This document shows positions 53,187-64,000 of a stretch of 64,000 nt of DNA, piece by piece (position 1 is the stretch's first letter; every line of letters begins with the position of its first letter). The stretch is from Branchiostoma floridae (lineage: Eukaryota > Chordata > Leptocardii > Amphioxiformes > Branchiostomatidae). Below the pieces are notes generated by a model. It worked only from the letters and a program-made list of their open reading frames with translations. It was not told the origin of the DNA and made no database searches. The translations under genes were made by a program, and so were the position numbers. The DNA is taken from NCBI RefSeq assembly GCF_000003815.2, contig NC_049984.1, positions 2,829,315 through 2,893,314 on the forward strand, read 5' to 3'.

Positions 53187-54080
53187 GTGTGGATCCACTG
53201 GATTGGCTCCCTGTATGACAAATCCCCGATGTGCTTATCTAAGGTCCTGGGGACGACCTGTCTTGGCTGCCGAACAAATTCTCTGTGGGCCCAAGGAGCT
53301 TTTATCAGGCCCTGGCTGAAAGTCTGGTTTTCCAGGGTTTCCTTCTGACAGACCTTTTTCTTTTTCAGGGTAGAATCTTTTGCACCCAGTGGAAGTTTTA
53401 TATGGTAGGACTAGGAGTTCAATAATAAGCCAACCACAGAATTTGTGGATTTGTCAGAAATTTGCCATGTCAGTCACAGTTCAAATAAAGATGGTATCAA
53501 ACACCATAATTACTTCATGAAGGACTCTTGTTCTAGATTGTGAATGGTTAAAAAATATGAACTTTTATCCTGTATAGAAACAAAGAGTGCACAAACAGCG
53601 ATGCACTTGTTGCAGCATGCCAGCCAAGGGGGACAGCTCAAATTGCCAGTAGGTAGTCAAATGAATGTGAACAACACAGGCTTTCTTTTCAACTTGACTT
53701 GTTGAAGTCCAGCTGTCAATATTAGAAAATTCCACGTTTGCGTGACAGCTAGGTTTTCAGGAAAGACACGCAATTAAGCAGAAACCAAAATAGAAAACTC
53801 GGAGGTACACTGCAAGCGTAGACCGCCATCAAAGGCTTCCACAGCAATCTAGGAAACATTTTCAGTCCTGTAGGAATTGGAGCATATTTCCTGAAATTTA
53901 TGATGTCTCAAAGTTGGCTTTCGGACCAATAAGCCAGAAGAGTGACTGAAAGCTTATGGACTATTTTAGCAGGGTTTGAAATGATCGTCGGTTGCGTGAA
54001 AAATAGCCTATTTAGATCACACTTATACTATAGTGTGTTTTTCTCCCTTTTCACACACTGCCAATAAAAGGACAAATTCA
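53187..54080. other. Unassigned CpG-poor sequence
   Basis: No gene or repeat recognised. Confidence 0.4.
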
Positions 54081-55830
54081 ATAATTGAGAAGTCAGAAAG
54101 TCAAGCTGGCAGGTCCATGCTTCTCCCTATCTTTGTGATATGTTTTATTTTTATCTTGTCCTAAGTGGAGCCTTGTGTATACATGCCAGTGATGTAGTTA
54201 GGCTAATTCATGCTGATTTTACCCCTCCATTGCCATCTATATGCGCTACAGATAAATAAGGAAGAAGTTGAATCTTGTGAGAGTCTGACAGACACGTTGC
54301 CTACGCTAATTCCTATCACTGGCAGGTGTAGACCCTGCCTTCTTTGATATCTGTTTAGATTTTATTAGATGCTATTCTGTCTCCCACTTTGTCTAAGTAA
54401 AGCTTGGGAGAAAAGAAAAAGAGATGACATAAAATGGAAGAGAACCAGTCAGGAAGTCAAGTTGGCAGGTCCATTCTTCATCCTATCTTTGCTGGTATCT
54501 TTGATTTATTAGTCCTAAGTGGAGCCTGGTGTATACATCCCTGTGATGTATTGAGGCTAAGAAAACCAGTCAGAAAGTCAGTTCGCCTAGGCTGACTCCC
54601 ATCTTCATCTTCGATGGTATTATTTATTTAGTCCTAAGTGAAGCCTGTTGTAGACCATTTCAACATGATTGTGATTTAGTAGATGCTGATTTTTCTAAAA
54701 AAGAAGTCAACCTCTCTATTGCGCACTTATAGTCTACTGAAGACTGGACTGCCAAGGAAGAAGAAGAAGAAGATTTTTCTATCTTTTCATCCATGAAGGG
54801 CTTGGGAAAAAGTATAAGAGATTATGACTTTGACTTTATAAAACAATATGGAAGAGAACCTGTTAAAAAATAAACTTGGTACCTTTACTCTTCACCCTAT
54901 CTTCGCTGATATCTTTGATTTATTTGGTTCTAACTGGATCCCTGTGTAGTAGACCCAGCCATCAAGCCTGTGATGTGTTTAGGATAATTGATGCTGATTT
55001 CTCTCATCCATTGCTATTTATATGTGCTAGGGAAAAAAAGAGGAAGAAGTTGAAATTTGTAAGAGTTGTTGCATAGGCTGATCTTTTATTTATCTAGTCC
55101 TTAGAGGAGCCTTGTGTTGACGCTTTCTACATGATTGAGACTTATTTAGATGCTGATTTTTCTCCCACTTCATCTATGAAGGGCTTGGTTAAAAAAGTGT
55201 AAGAGATTATACAACAATACAGAAGAGAACACCTCTACTCTTCACCCTATTTGGTTCTAAGTGGATCCCTGTGTAGTAGACCTAGCCATCATGCCTGTGA
55301 TGTGTTTAGGCTAATTGATGCTGACTTTCCTCAGCCTACATATCTGTGATGTGTTAAGGCTAAATTGATGCTGATTTTCTACATTTCTACAGGGAAAAAA
55401 AGGAATAAGTTGAACAATTTGTAAGAGAACCAGTCAGAAATTTTCGAAAGTCAGGTTGTCTAGGCCGATTCCAACTGGCCGATTCCCATCCCCAATCTTC
55501 AATGATATCTTTTATTTATTTCGTCCTAAGTGGATCCCTGTGAAGTGGACCCCACCACCATGCCTGTGATGTGTTTAGGCCAAATTGATGCTGATTTTCC
55601 CCATCCATAGCCATCTATATTGGTGCTAGGGAAAAATGCGAAGAAGTTGAACAATTTGTAAGAAAACCAGTCAGAAAGTCAGGCTGCCTTGGCTGATTCC
55701 TGTTTGATGGTATCTTTTATTTATTTCGTCCTAAGTGGATCCCTGTGTAGTGGACCCCACCACCAGGCCTGTGATGTGTTTAGGCTAATTGATGCTGAGT
55801 TTTTCTCACACAACATCCATCCCCACCTAT
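54081..55830 (+). repeat. Diverged tandem-repeat region, about eight units
   Basis: GTCCTAAGTGGAGCC or GTCCTAAGTGGATCCCTG recurs near 54161, 54512, 54634, 54930, 55097, 55257, 55524 and 55728. It is followed in most units by GTGATGTGTTTAGGCTAATT, GATGCTGATTTT and AACCAGTCAGAAAGTCA. Unit lengths vary (about 120-350 bp) and copies are worn. Confidence 0.75.
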
Positions 55831-56911
55831 GCTAATCCTGCACCAGCATGCCACTCTGCCGGCCAGATGGCCACAGGCAACAGGTTGTTCAGTTCCCAGG
55901 CTCACCACCATCCTGACCATATGGTCCCCTCCGATGAGTTATGGCCGCATTGTTATAGACCTGGTAATCAGATGCCAACAACCATGGGAAAGTTTGGTAC
56001 CACCCTCCCAGAGGAACAGGTCCCTGGAAACCCCCATGGGGATCCTTCCAGTGTTCATGCCAGCACTTGGCTCCTTGTCATGTAGATTTGGCGAAATCCT
56101 ATAAACACGCGTCCCTTTGTCAATGCAAGGTCTGTAAAAAATGCCTTTTTATTCTGAAAGGTCAGTTTTCAAGGTGACAGATAAAAAGTGGAGTATTATC
56201 AAGTCCAAAGAGAAGCGTAACTAATTGCAGGTTCCAAACACGTGCCCTAGTGTGTTGATGCAAAGTCATCAAATACTCTTTTTCTCTGTGAACATAAATC
56301 TTTCAGCAGTTTGTGCCTTTTTTCGAGCTGCTAGATGAACTACAGTATAAACTGTTAATTGCTGATCCTAAGCATGTGTCCCTCAGCTCTTGAAAAAATG
56401 CCAATTTTCATGTAAAATGATGGAAAATATTTCAAAAGATGAGACAAAAAGAGGAGCATGAAGAGATGCTTGGTTGCCATAGTAACTGGCTCTTCACCAC
56501 TTGTTTGTGTACTCAATCTCACTTAGATGGACTAAATGGACATTTGTTGACACAGTGCTGATTGGCCAATGGCATTGTTCTCAACTAGACTTGCCTTTGG
56601 ATTGAATGAAAGAGCGCCACTGAGAAAGTCTGGTATTTGAATAGGCTAAAGTGTGTATATGTATATGTATGGTGATTGCAGAAAAATATACGCACACTGA
56701 CACACACTTAAACACAGACAAACATACATGCCCCAGCCCCCCTCTCCCAGAAAAATTCACTCCCTCCAGCTGCAGGTGAACTAACAGGTTACATCACAAT
56801 GTTCCTGCACCCTTTTAGCCTGACTCTCACCCTAACCCTAACTTTGATAGGGGTTTCCAAATGCAGATGTGTCTGAACACAGAACTATCAATGTCACATG
56901 AAGTAACTGTT
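55831..56911. other. Unassigned sequence
   Basis: Two overlapping plus-strand frames (55789-56104) in different phases share no recognised product. Confidence 0.4.
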
Positions 56912-57054
56912 CCTTTACCAATGACACAGGATAGTATCTAAGTTGGCCAAGGAGTGTACATAATGTAGTTGACCATGGCGTGCAGGTGGCTGGTGACACA
57001 CTTTTGCCAGCTTTGATACTATCTTATGGTACCAGTAAATCTGCCTGGAGATTA
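56912..57054. mobile_element. Eroded TAATCTCCAAGCAGATC-family MITE
   Basis: GATAGTATCTAAGTTGGCCA then AGGAGTGTA and CCAGCTTTGATACTATCTTA then TGGTACC match family interiors. The right end TCTGCCTGGAGATTA is kept, while the left terminus is unrecognisable. Confidence 0.65.
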
Positions 57055-57219
57055 ACTATCCCTGCCAACTCTGCTTGTGACATGTCACGCTAACAAGACT
57101 TGTTCAACCAAGGAGGTTCAAGTCAACAGATAACCCCATCACCCTCAGGCAGACACCTCGTCCTCTTAGGTTTCTTCCAGGCACCTTTGTTGTCCTTTCC
57201 TCTCAACAGATTTTTTTCT

Positions 57220-57960
57220 GGAGACCTGAAAAGTTGACCAGAGTCCCACAGCCTGGTTATCCTGGTACACTGCCCAGGAGCTGGTTCTGAAGTGCCAAGG
57301 ACACTCATTGGAAGTACAAATCTCTGGACAAATCCCTGATGACAGACAACGAACATCAGGATGGTGTGCAGGAGGAAGGAAGGAAGTGTCTACTAGATAA
57401 TATGGTAAAACATCTCTGTTTTATGTAGAAATATTAAAGATGGTCTGAGACATGTTCTAGATCTGGCTACATTGACCAAAAGGTCTCTTTTGATTTGAGG
57501 TGCAGATCTCCGGATAATCCCTGACAACAGAAGAGGTACATGGTGCTGAGGGAGAGGGGTGGAGGTTGTTCAGAAAGAAGAGGGAATCATATGTGATTTA
57601 ACTATCTCTGTTTTAGGTGGAGATGAAAAAGTTGGCCTGAGACGTGTTCTACAGCGCAATTGAACAATTGGCCACACTGAACAGCAGCCTCTTCTAAAGC
57701 ACAAATGTCTGGACAAATCCCTGACGACAGATGAGGAACATGGTGGTGGGGGTGGGGGGGATTAAGAAAGAAAGAGGGAACGAAATGTAGATCATGATTA
57801 AAAAATGTCTGATTTTTGTGGAAACGAAAATGTTTGACTGAGACATATTCTATCCCAATACATAATCTGCACTGACCAGGAGACTGTTCTAATTTATAAA
57901 AGTACAAATCTCTGGATAATTCTGTGATGACAGATGACAAATATCAGGTAGTTAGGCGGA
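57220..57960 (+). repeat. Four-copy diverged tandem repeat, about 185-202 bp
   Basis: CTCTGGACAAATCCCTGATG then ACAGA, or close forms, recurs near 57325, 57510, 57710 and 57910. Each is followed by AYATGGTG and GGGAGG-type purine runs, then a TCTGTTTTAGGTGGA-like segment. Frames on the minus strand are repeat artefacts. Confidence 0.75.
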
Positions 57961-58097
57961 AATACTGGAAGAGAAGCTAAGAACTTGGAGAAACACCATT
58001 GGGAGGAAAAAAGACTGTGACTTGCCAGCAAGAATGTCATAATTCACTACCTTATTCTGTGACAGTGTTTTGATGAATGCATTCTTTCTGTTTAATA

Positions 58098-58204
58098 GGG
58101 AGGTAAAAGGCAGTGGAAGGAGAGGGTTGGGCTCTGCTTTCCAATACCGTACCTAGACACAGTGGATAACAATCCACTGCCCCTACGCCATTAAAAAAGC
58201 TATG
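58098..58204 (+). mobile_element. SINE body and 3' part
   Basis: GGGAGGTAAAAGGCAGTGGA, AGGAGAGGGTTGGGCTCTGC, ACCGTACCTAGACACAGTGG and CCACTGCCCCTACGCC match the bodies at 6385 and 7078. The tRNA-like head is absent. Confidence 0.65.
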
Positions 58205-58567
58205 GGACTACCATGGCATCTAGCCTGAGTCCTCATCTAGACATTTTACGAGCTTGGGAAAAACTTTCCATGAATTTCAGAATTTCGTAATGTTCATACC
58301 AGAGTTCCTGCTATCTCTATCAGGGAGTCCCTGTGGTGGTTTAACTTGCCAAAAAGCTTTGCGCAACGATCCCCTAATCTAGTCGGCACTCCTGCCCTTG
58401 TTAGTCTTAATTCTGCGTCTTTAAGATGAAAGACAACTTGTAGGAAATTTTAAAGGGACAACAAAGATGGAGGAAATGAAAAACAGACGGTTTAGGGTAA
58501 CTTCTAAGGAAACAGGTGCAGCACTGGTGGTATCTTTGCAAAGTACCGGAAATGTACAAGAGAAGCA

Positions 58568-58702
58568 TTTCAATCTTAGTCTGAGTACCATCCTCTGAGT
58601 GACCGCTGGCTCACTACTTTCGCTTGCTTACCACGGATTTAGCAAGCGAAATTAGTGAGCCAGCAGTCATTATGGAGGATGGTACTCAGGCTATTTCAAT
58701 CT
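58568..58702. mobile_element. MITE, TAGTCTGAGTACCATCCTC family, exact 9-bp target duplication
   Basis: The 117-bp element at 58577-58693 has termini TAGTCTGAGTACCATCCTC and GAGGATGGTACTCAGGCTA, with inner CTGGCTCACTA and TAGTGAGCCAG arms. TTTCAATCT flanks both sides (58568-58576 and 58694-58702). Confidence 0.92.
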
Positions 58703-60506
58703 CTACAACTGGATAAAAATTGGAGATTTGCTTCCAGATGTTTCAAGTGACATCCCTAACTCTTCTTCAGCATCACTAGAATGAATTGGCAGGGTTGTTC
58801 AATACAAGTATGTATACTTCTGATAGACTACATGTATTTTTCCTTCCACACAAAAAACAGTCCACTGTTTGTCACTGATAACCAAGGACGTCCTTGTTTA
58901 ATATAACGCATCCAGTTCTTGAGGTGACCTAGCATATTAGTGGCTACTATCATCACTTATTGATAGCCAAACTTCCTTTACAGGACAATCAAAGACAACC
59001 TGAAAAAAAATCCCCGATATGAATCAAGAGGCACATAATGAGCGTAGAATGGACAACAGAACTTTGTACATCTTTCTAGGCAACAGGTGCAAGTTACAAC
59101 ATACAAGTCTGAAAGGTCTTTGGTCTTGGTGTGTTCTTGTTTACGACTGCTATTCTTTCCCACAAAATTACAGAATATTATCATTATAAACCCAGGGTCA
59201 AAGCTGACCTGAATTCTAATCTATCACTGAATTCCAAACCAAGAGGCAGAAATCCTTTTACTACCACCTGAACAGTCATAAATTCCTTCAGTACAGGATG
59301 AGAGGCACATCCTGGGAGGAATTCCGACAAGGATTACGCGGCACCGAGCGAAGACTTGGTGCAGCACTCCTTTGTGGGGAAACAGGTGCAGCCTTTGGCC
59401 AAGTCCCTCCCTCCCCTCACACACAAACGACACGCACACAACAAGGCCACTTGTGCTGCACTGGTGCCAGGCCAATGACAAATCAGGCTGACAGAATTCC
59501 ATGACAATGGTCCCCCATCGGGTGGTTGTAGAGAGCTGTGTCCCCTTGCTGTGAGGGAACCCTGCATTAGCCTAACAGTACTGGCCTGCATCACAAAGGG
59601 ACCAGCCAAGGGAAACCCTTGTCCATGGAGCCTGGATCTGGATATAATTGATTCGGGACAATGCCGTCAGAGTGTGGGAAAATTCGGCGGACAATGGACG
59701 AAATTACGATAATGTATGCCGGGTGGATATTGGATGTGGGGGAATTGTAAGGCGGACCAATTGTCCATAACCACGAAAGCTTCTTTGTGGCACAATAATG
59801 CGGAATGACCGAACACCTATTACATGTTTAATGCAAGATTTTACGATCATTCATGACATTTTGGACAGATTCCCGACAACCCAACCACCTGTTCTGACTT
59901 TATCATCCTTCTAAGACTCCAAACACTTAATCAACCAAAACCAGGCCATGAAACTACAAAGCCAAACGCCAAACTTGATCAAATTACGAGCGTGGCCGCT
60001 GGGTCAAGTGAGTGGTGAAACCTGCCTGATGCGGATCCTAAGTTGGAATCCAAACAAAGACCTGACAGTGAAGAATGTATCTGCACAGCGGGGTACCCAG
60101 GCTGCGTTTAGTTCAACTACAGGAGCCAAACGAAAAATGGGCTGGTCGCTCGAAAAATGAGCCAAGTCAAGCCTGGAGTGATTGAATACTGCCAGAACTG
60201 ATTGTTCAACTACCATCACCTGCTACTTACTCCGTGTTTGGCTGCAAATTTGGACATTTGTTCCTTTGTGTTGTTGAGACAATGCCAAATCTCTCACAAT
60301 GTGAATTGTATAACCATGATAATATCAAGTTACCTGCTTTTGTGATCATATCAGTGGAAAAGTGCATGTAAGCATCTTTCTTGAAGAATGACTAGTGTAT
60401 TGCCCAAAGAAAGTCTTTGAACACTATTCTGCCAACAGCTTCAGTTTATTCAGTAAATAAAGTTTTGGGAGCATTGATGGGTGAGTAGGGAATCTCCAGA
60501 AGTTGC
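58703..60506. other. Unassigned sequence with moderately CpG-rich parts
   Basis: The parts at 59300-59480 and 59640-59830 have more CpG than their flanks and several AT-core sites (ATAATTGATTCGG, AAATTACGATAATG). Overlapping frames on both strands at 59224-59609 argue against coding. No repeat is recognised. Confidence 0.35.
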
Positions 60507-61418
60507 NNNNNNNNNNNNNNNNNNNNNNNNNNNNNNNNNNNNNNNNNNNNNNNNNNNNNNNNNNNNNNNNNNNNNNNNNNNNNNNNNNNNNNNNNNNNNN
60601 NNNNNNNNNNNNNNNNNNNNNNNNNNNNNNNNNNNNNNNNNNNNNNNNNNNNNNNNNNNNNNNNNNNNNNNNNNNNNNNNNNNNNNNNNNNNNNNNNNNN
60701 NNNNNNNNNNNNNNNNNNNNNNNNNNNNNNNNNNNNNNNNNNNNNNNNNNNNNNNNNNNNNNNNNNNNNNNNNNNNNNNNNNNNNNNNNNNNNNNNNNNN
60801 NNNNNNNNNNNNNNNNNNNNNNNNNNNNNNNNNNNNNNNNNNNNNNNNNNNNNNNNNNNNNNNNNNNNNNNNNNNNNNNNNNNNNNNNNNNNNNNNNNNN
60901 NNNNNNNNNNNNNNNNNNNNNNNNNNNNNNNNNNNNNNNNNNNNNNNNNNNNNNNNNNNNNNNNNNNNNNNNNNNNNNNNNNNNNNNNNNNNNNNNNNNN
61001 NNNNNNNNNNNNNNNNNNNNNNNNNNNNNNNNNNNNNNNNNNNNNNNNNNNNNNNNNNNNNNNNNNNNNNNNNNNNNNNNNNNNNNNNNNNNNNNNNNNN
61101 NNNNNNNNNNNNNNNNNNNNNNNNNNNNNNNNNNNNNNNNNNNNNNNNNNNNNNNNNNNNNNNNNNNNNNNNNNNNNNNNNNNNNNNNNNNNNNNNNNNN
61201 NNNNNNNNNNNNNNNNNNNNNNNNNNNNNNNNNNNNNNNNNNNNNNNNNNNNNNNNNNNNNNNNNNNNNNNNNNNNNNNNNNNNNNNNNNNNNNNNNNNN
61301 NNNNNNNNNNNNNNNNNNNNNNNNNNNNNNNNNNNNNNNNNNNNNNNNNNNNNNNNNNNNNNNNNNNNNNNNNNNNNNNNNNNNNNNNNNNNNNNNNNNN
61401 NNNNNNNNNNNNNNNNNN
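60507..61418. other. Assembly gap (912 N)
   Basis: Run of unspecified bases. Long frames that cross it consist of unknown residues and are not real. The gap borders tandem-repeat DNA, a likely cause of assembly failure. Confidence 0.99.
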
Positions 61419-62100
61419 CAAAAATAAGAACTCTTCTGCTTAAGAAGACTAAGCATCGTAAGCATACTAATTACACGTGTGAGCAAAAATGAATCGTACA
61501 ACCCCCTTCCCTGCAAGAATGGACTCAAGTGCACCCAATGTAGAAGGGTAAGATAGACCAGTCCAAAAACACTTCCGCTAAGAAATGGAATTTTGAATCA
61601 TCAGCCGTCCAAAACTGAATTTGAAAGAAATCCCCCCCCCCCTTTGCAAGAATGGACTCTACCTGTTATACCCCTGTGCAAAGTGGAGCGATCCAAAAAT
61701 ACATCCGCTAAAATAGGACTTTGACATAATCACCAAAGTCCAGAAATACATGGCCTTTTCTATAATAAGCAACCCAGTCCAAAACTGAATTTTTTTAATA
61801 GTCCCCTGTGCATGAATGGTCTCATCCATATTACATCAGGCTTGCTGATTGGCTGCCGAATCCTCAGGTACAGTCTTCAGGTGGGGTCAAGTTCCATTCA
61901 ACAAATGGAATTCGGAATCATCACCCATGTCCAAAAATGAATTTTTTAAAAATCCCCCCTATGTGCAAAAATGGACTGTCCCAGCAGTAGCCTTATGTCA
62001 AGTGGATCAGTGCAAAAACACTTCCGCTAAAAAAAGCATTGGCATTATCACCAAAGTCTTAAAGTAAATTTTAAAAAACACCCCCTGACCAACAATGGAC
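61419..62100 (+). repeat. Diverged tandem repeat, about 130-165 bp units
   Basis: GCAAGAATGGACTC or related forms recur near 61514, 61648, 61810, 61965 and 62090, alternating with ACTTCCGCTAA-type and CATCACCAAAGTC-type segments. Runs of C (61631-61641) are included. Confidence 0.7.
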
Positions 62101-62339
62101 TCTTCCAGCAAAATAACCTTGCTCATTGGCTAATAATTAATTAGATTTACCTTGTCCCCCCAACCACCTGGAGGAACATGGACTAGGTAGGTATGTAGAT
62201 GATTGGATCTACCAGAAACACCTGTGGCTTCCAGAATGACCTAGAGGTCATTGACCTCGGCACTTCCACCTCACAAATCCAAAATTCTCCCACAAAAACC
62301 TCCATAATGAGCCATTTTGAAGTGATTTATACCAAATAT

Positions 62340-63665
62340 TATGCATGGATCCTTTGAATAAGTACCTAGGGCACCTCTGTGCTAAATTTCAGGTCATTTG
62401 GATGTAATACCATGGTACAGGGGGCCTAAATATAAAGTTGTGGTCCAAAAATTGCAATAAAACCTCAATAAAATCATTTTAGAAGCAGATATGAATAAAA
62501 TGAAAAAAACACCTAAGGGTATTGGCCCACTCTACCCTTGTGCCAAATTTCAAGTCATTCGGTCCAGGAACGACGGAGTTGATTCGATTTGAAGATTTGA
62601 CAGGAGAAAGAAAGAAAGAAAGAAGAAAGAAACACTAGAAAGGCCGACATTTGCTTAGGAGCAAATACAGCATATTGCAATCCATCTTCATCCTTGAAAA
62701 AATCCCAAAATTCAACAATTTGAAGTAATGTTTGCTCAATGGGAAAATGAAGTACTGTGGGCACTTGTCCTACACACCTTCATGCCGAATTTTAGGTCAT
62801 TTGGTTTCAATACAAGGGCATAGTAGCCAAAAATATACATTTTTTAGTTAAAAATGGCTACAAATCCCAAAATAACTCATTTTATGAGTGTTCTATGAAG
62901 AAAGTGTTGATGGGGTCCTGTTGTCATATGTCCAATTTACCTTTCTACCAAATTTCAGGTGATTTGGTTTACATACAAGGGCATAGAAGCCAAAAATATA
63001 CATTTTTAGTCAAAAATGGCTGAAAACCCCACAATAACTAATTTTTGAAGTCATCTATGAAGAAAGTGTCAATGGGGTCCTGTGAGCATATGTTCAATGC
63101 ACCTCTGTACCAAATTTCAGGTCATTAGGTTTTCATACAAGGGTATAGGAGCCAAAAATATACATTTTTGTCAAAAATGGCCAAAAACCCTAAAATAACT
63201 CATTTTTGGAGTAAACAATGAATAAAGCGTTGATGGGGTTCTGTGGTCATATGCCAAACGCACCTATGTACCAAATTTCATGTCATTTGGTTTTAATACA
63301 AGGGCATAGGAGCCAAAAATATACATTTTTAGTAAGAAATGGCCAAAAACCCTAAAATAACTCATTTTTTAAGCAATCTTTGAAGAAAGTGTTGATGGTT
63401 TTCTGTGCTCACATGTTTAATGCACATCTGTACCAAATTTCAGTTCATTAGCTTGTAATACCAGGGCACAGGGGCCCAAAATATACATATTTTGTCTAAA
63501 AATGACCAAAAACCCTAGATATCATAAATTCTAAGGCCTCTATCAAGAAAGTGAAAAAAACGCCTGGGGGTATTTGCTACTTCTACCACCCTGCCAAATT
63601 TCAGCTCATTTGGCCCAAAAATGAACAAGTTGAATCCATTTGAAGATTTGACAGGAGGAGAACGA
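62340..63665 (+). repeat. 162-bp tandem-repeat array in two modules
   Basis: CCAAATTTCAGGTCATTTGG or close forms recur near 62391, 62543, 62785, 62948, 63110, 63271, 63433 and 63594; the later spacings are 160-164 bp. Each unit includes AAAAATATACATTTTTAGTC and AACCCTAAAATAACTCATTT. Two modules both end with a TTTGAAGATTTGACAGGAG segment (about 62588-62606 and 63640-63658), the first followed by an (AAAG)n run. Confidence 0.9.
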
Positions 63666-63678
63666 AAGGAAAAACAAT

Positions 63679-63764
63679 ATATTGCAATCCCATACTATGT
63701 ATGGATTGCAATATAATTACGAATACAATATATTTCACCATACCTATGGTATGGCTGAAATATA
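63679..63764. repeat. Pair of adjacent hairpins after the 162-bp array
   Basis: ATATTGCAATCC (63679-63690) pairs exactly with GGATTGCAATAT (63703-63714). TATATTTCACCATACC (63729-63744) pairs with GGTATGGCTGAAATATA (63748-63764) with a one-base bulge. They follow immediately after the end of the second array module. Confidence 0.8.
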
Positions 63765-64000
63765 AAAATCTAAAAGATCAAAATTATCTAAAAACAATCA
63801 GCAACTTGGTCATCATCTGCTTTATACAGGTTACCTCCATAAAAATGGAGGTATTGTTTTAGGTGTGTCCGTCTGTGTGTATTTTTCGCAGATGATGATG
63901 ATATTTGGCATGAGATGGGAAAAGGAAGGTCACAATTGGGTGTCCTACCAGTTTTCTTTGGTACTGCAGCAGAATTTACGTTTTTTATACCTTTTCTCCT

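Noticed and set aside
60446-61534. Frames of 320-362 residues across the N run
   Set aside because: They consist almost entirely of unknown residues from the assembly gap, in several phases on both strands.

Overview
The window is eukaryotic nuclear DNA with no recognisable intact protein-coding gene. It is best explained as invertebrate, probably amphioxus (Branchiostoma), draft-assembly sequence. The evidence is the dense population of 80-290 bp inverted-repeat transposons (MITEs), tRNA-derived SINEs, CR1/L2-like LINE tails, local tandem repeats and a 912-bp N gap at 60507-61418. The genus is an inference from repeat style and cannot be proved here. Open frames are short, run on both strands and mostly coincide with repeats. 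The only stretch with coding-like character that is not obviously a transposon is a minus-strand frame near 11.1-11.4 kb, product unknown.

Layout. 1-10.5 kb: CpG-rich by eye, with several MITEs, one fuller SINE, and local duplications at 7.6-8.0 and 8.4-8.9 kb. 11-16.1 kb: a minisatellite carrying RFX X-box motifs (12.0-12.3 kb) and a run of MITEs, including two MITEs sitting side by side at one 9-bp target (15.7-16.1 kb). 16.5-25 kb: mostly CpG-poor sequence with three compact candidate regulatory blocks (16.55, 17.65 and 20.8 kb), a GA-rich tract and low-copy local repeats. 25-32 kb: a complete miniature LTR retrotransposon (25625-26082) whose LTRs carry a tRNA-like Pol III promoter, a LINE 3' end, a hAT-like element, duplicated SINEs and a 1.2-kb CpG-rich composite element. 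32-46 kb: further MITEs, a minisatellite at 36 kb, a 165-bp satellite-like array with higher-order structure at 38.4-39.8 kb, and duplicated non-coding blocks at 41-45 kb. 46-60.5 kb: mostly quiet CpG-poor DNA with diverged tandem repeats at 54-56 and 57-58 kb. 61.4-63.8 kb: two tandem-repeat arrays next to the gap.

Biological reading. The change from CpG-rich to CpG-poor DNA near 10.5-11 kb would fit passage from an unmethylated intergenic domain into a methylated, transcribed domain such as a long intron, as in animals with mosaic methylation. CpG-rich islands inside the poor domain coincide either with young transposons or with candidate regulatory blocks. The most notable object is the miniature LTR element. 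It has intact ends, apparently identical LTRs, a tRNA-Glu-type primer binding site, a polypurine tract, and A and B boxes at class-II tRNA spacing. This suggests a Pol III-transcribed TRIM, analogous to the plant Cassandra elements that carry 5S rRNA promoters.
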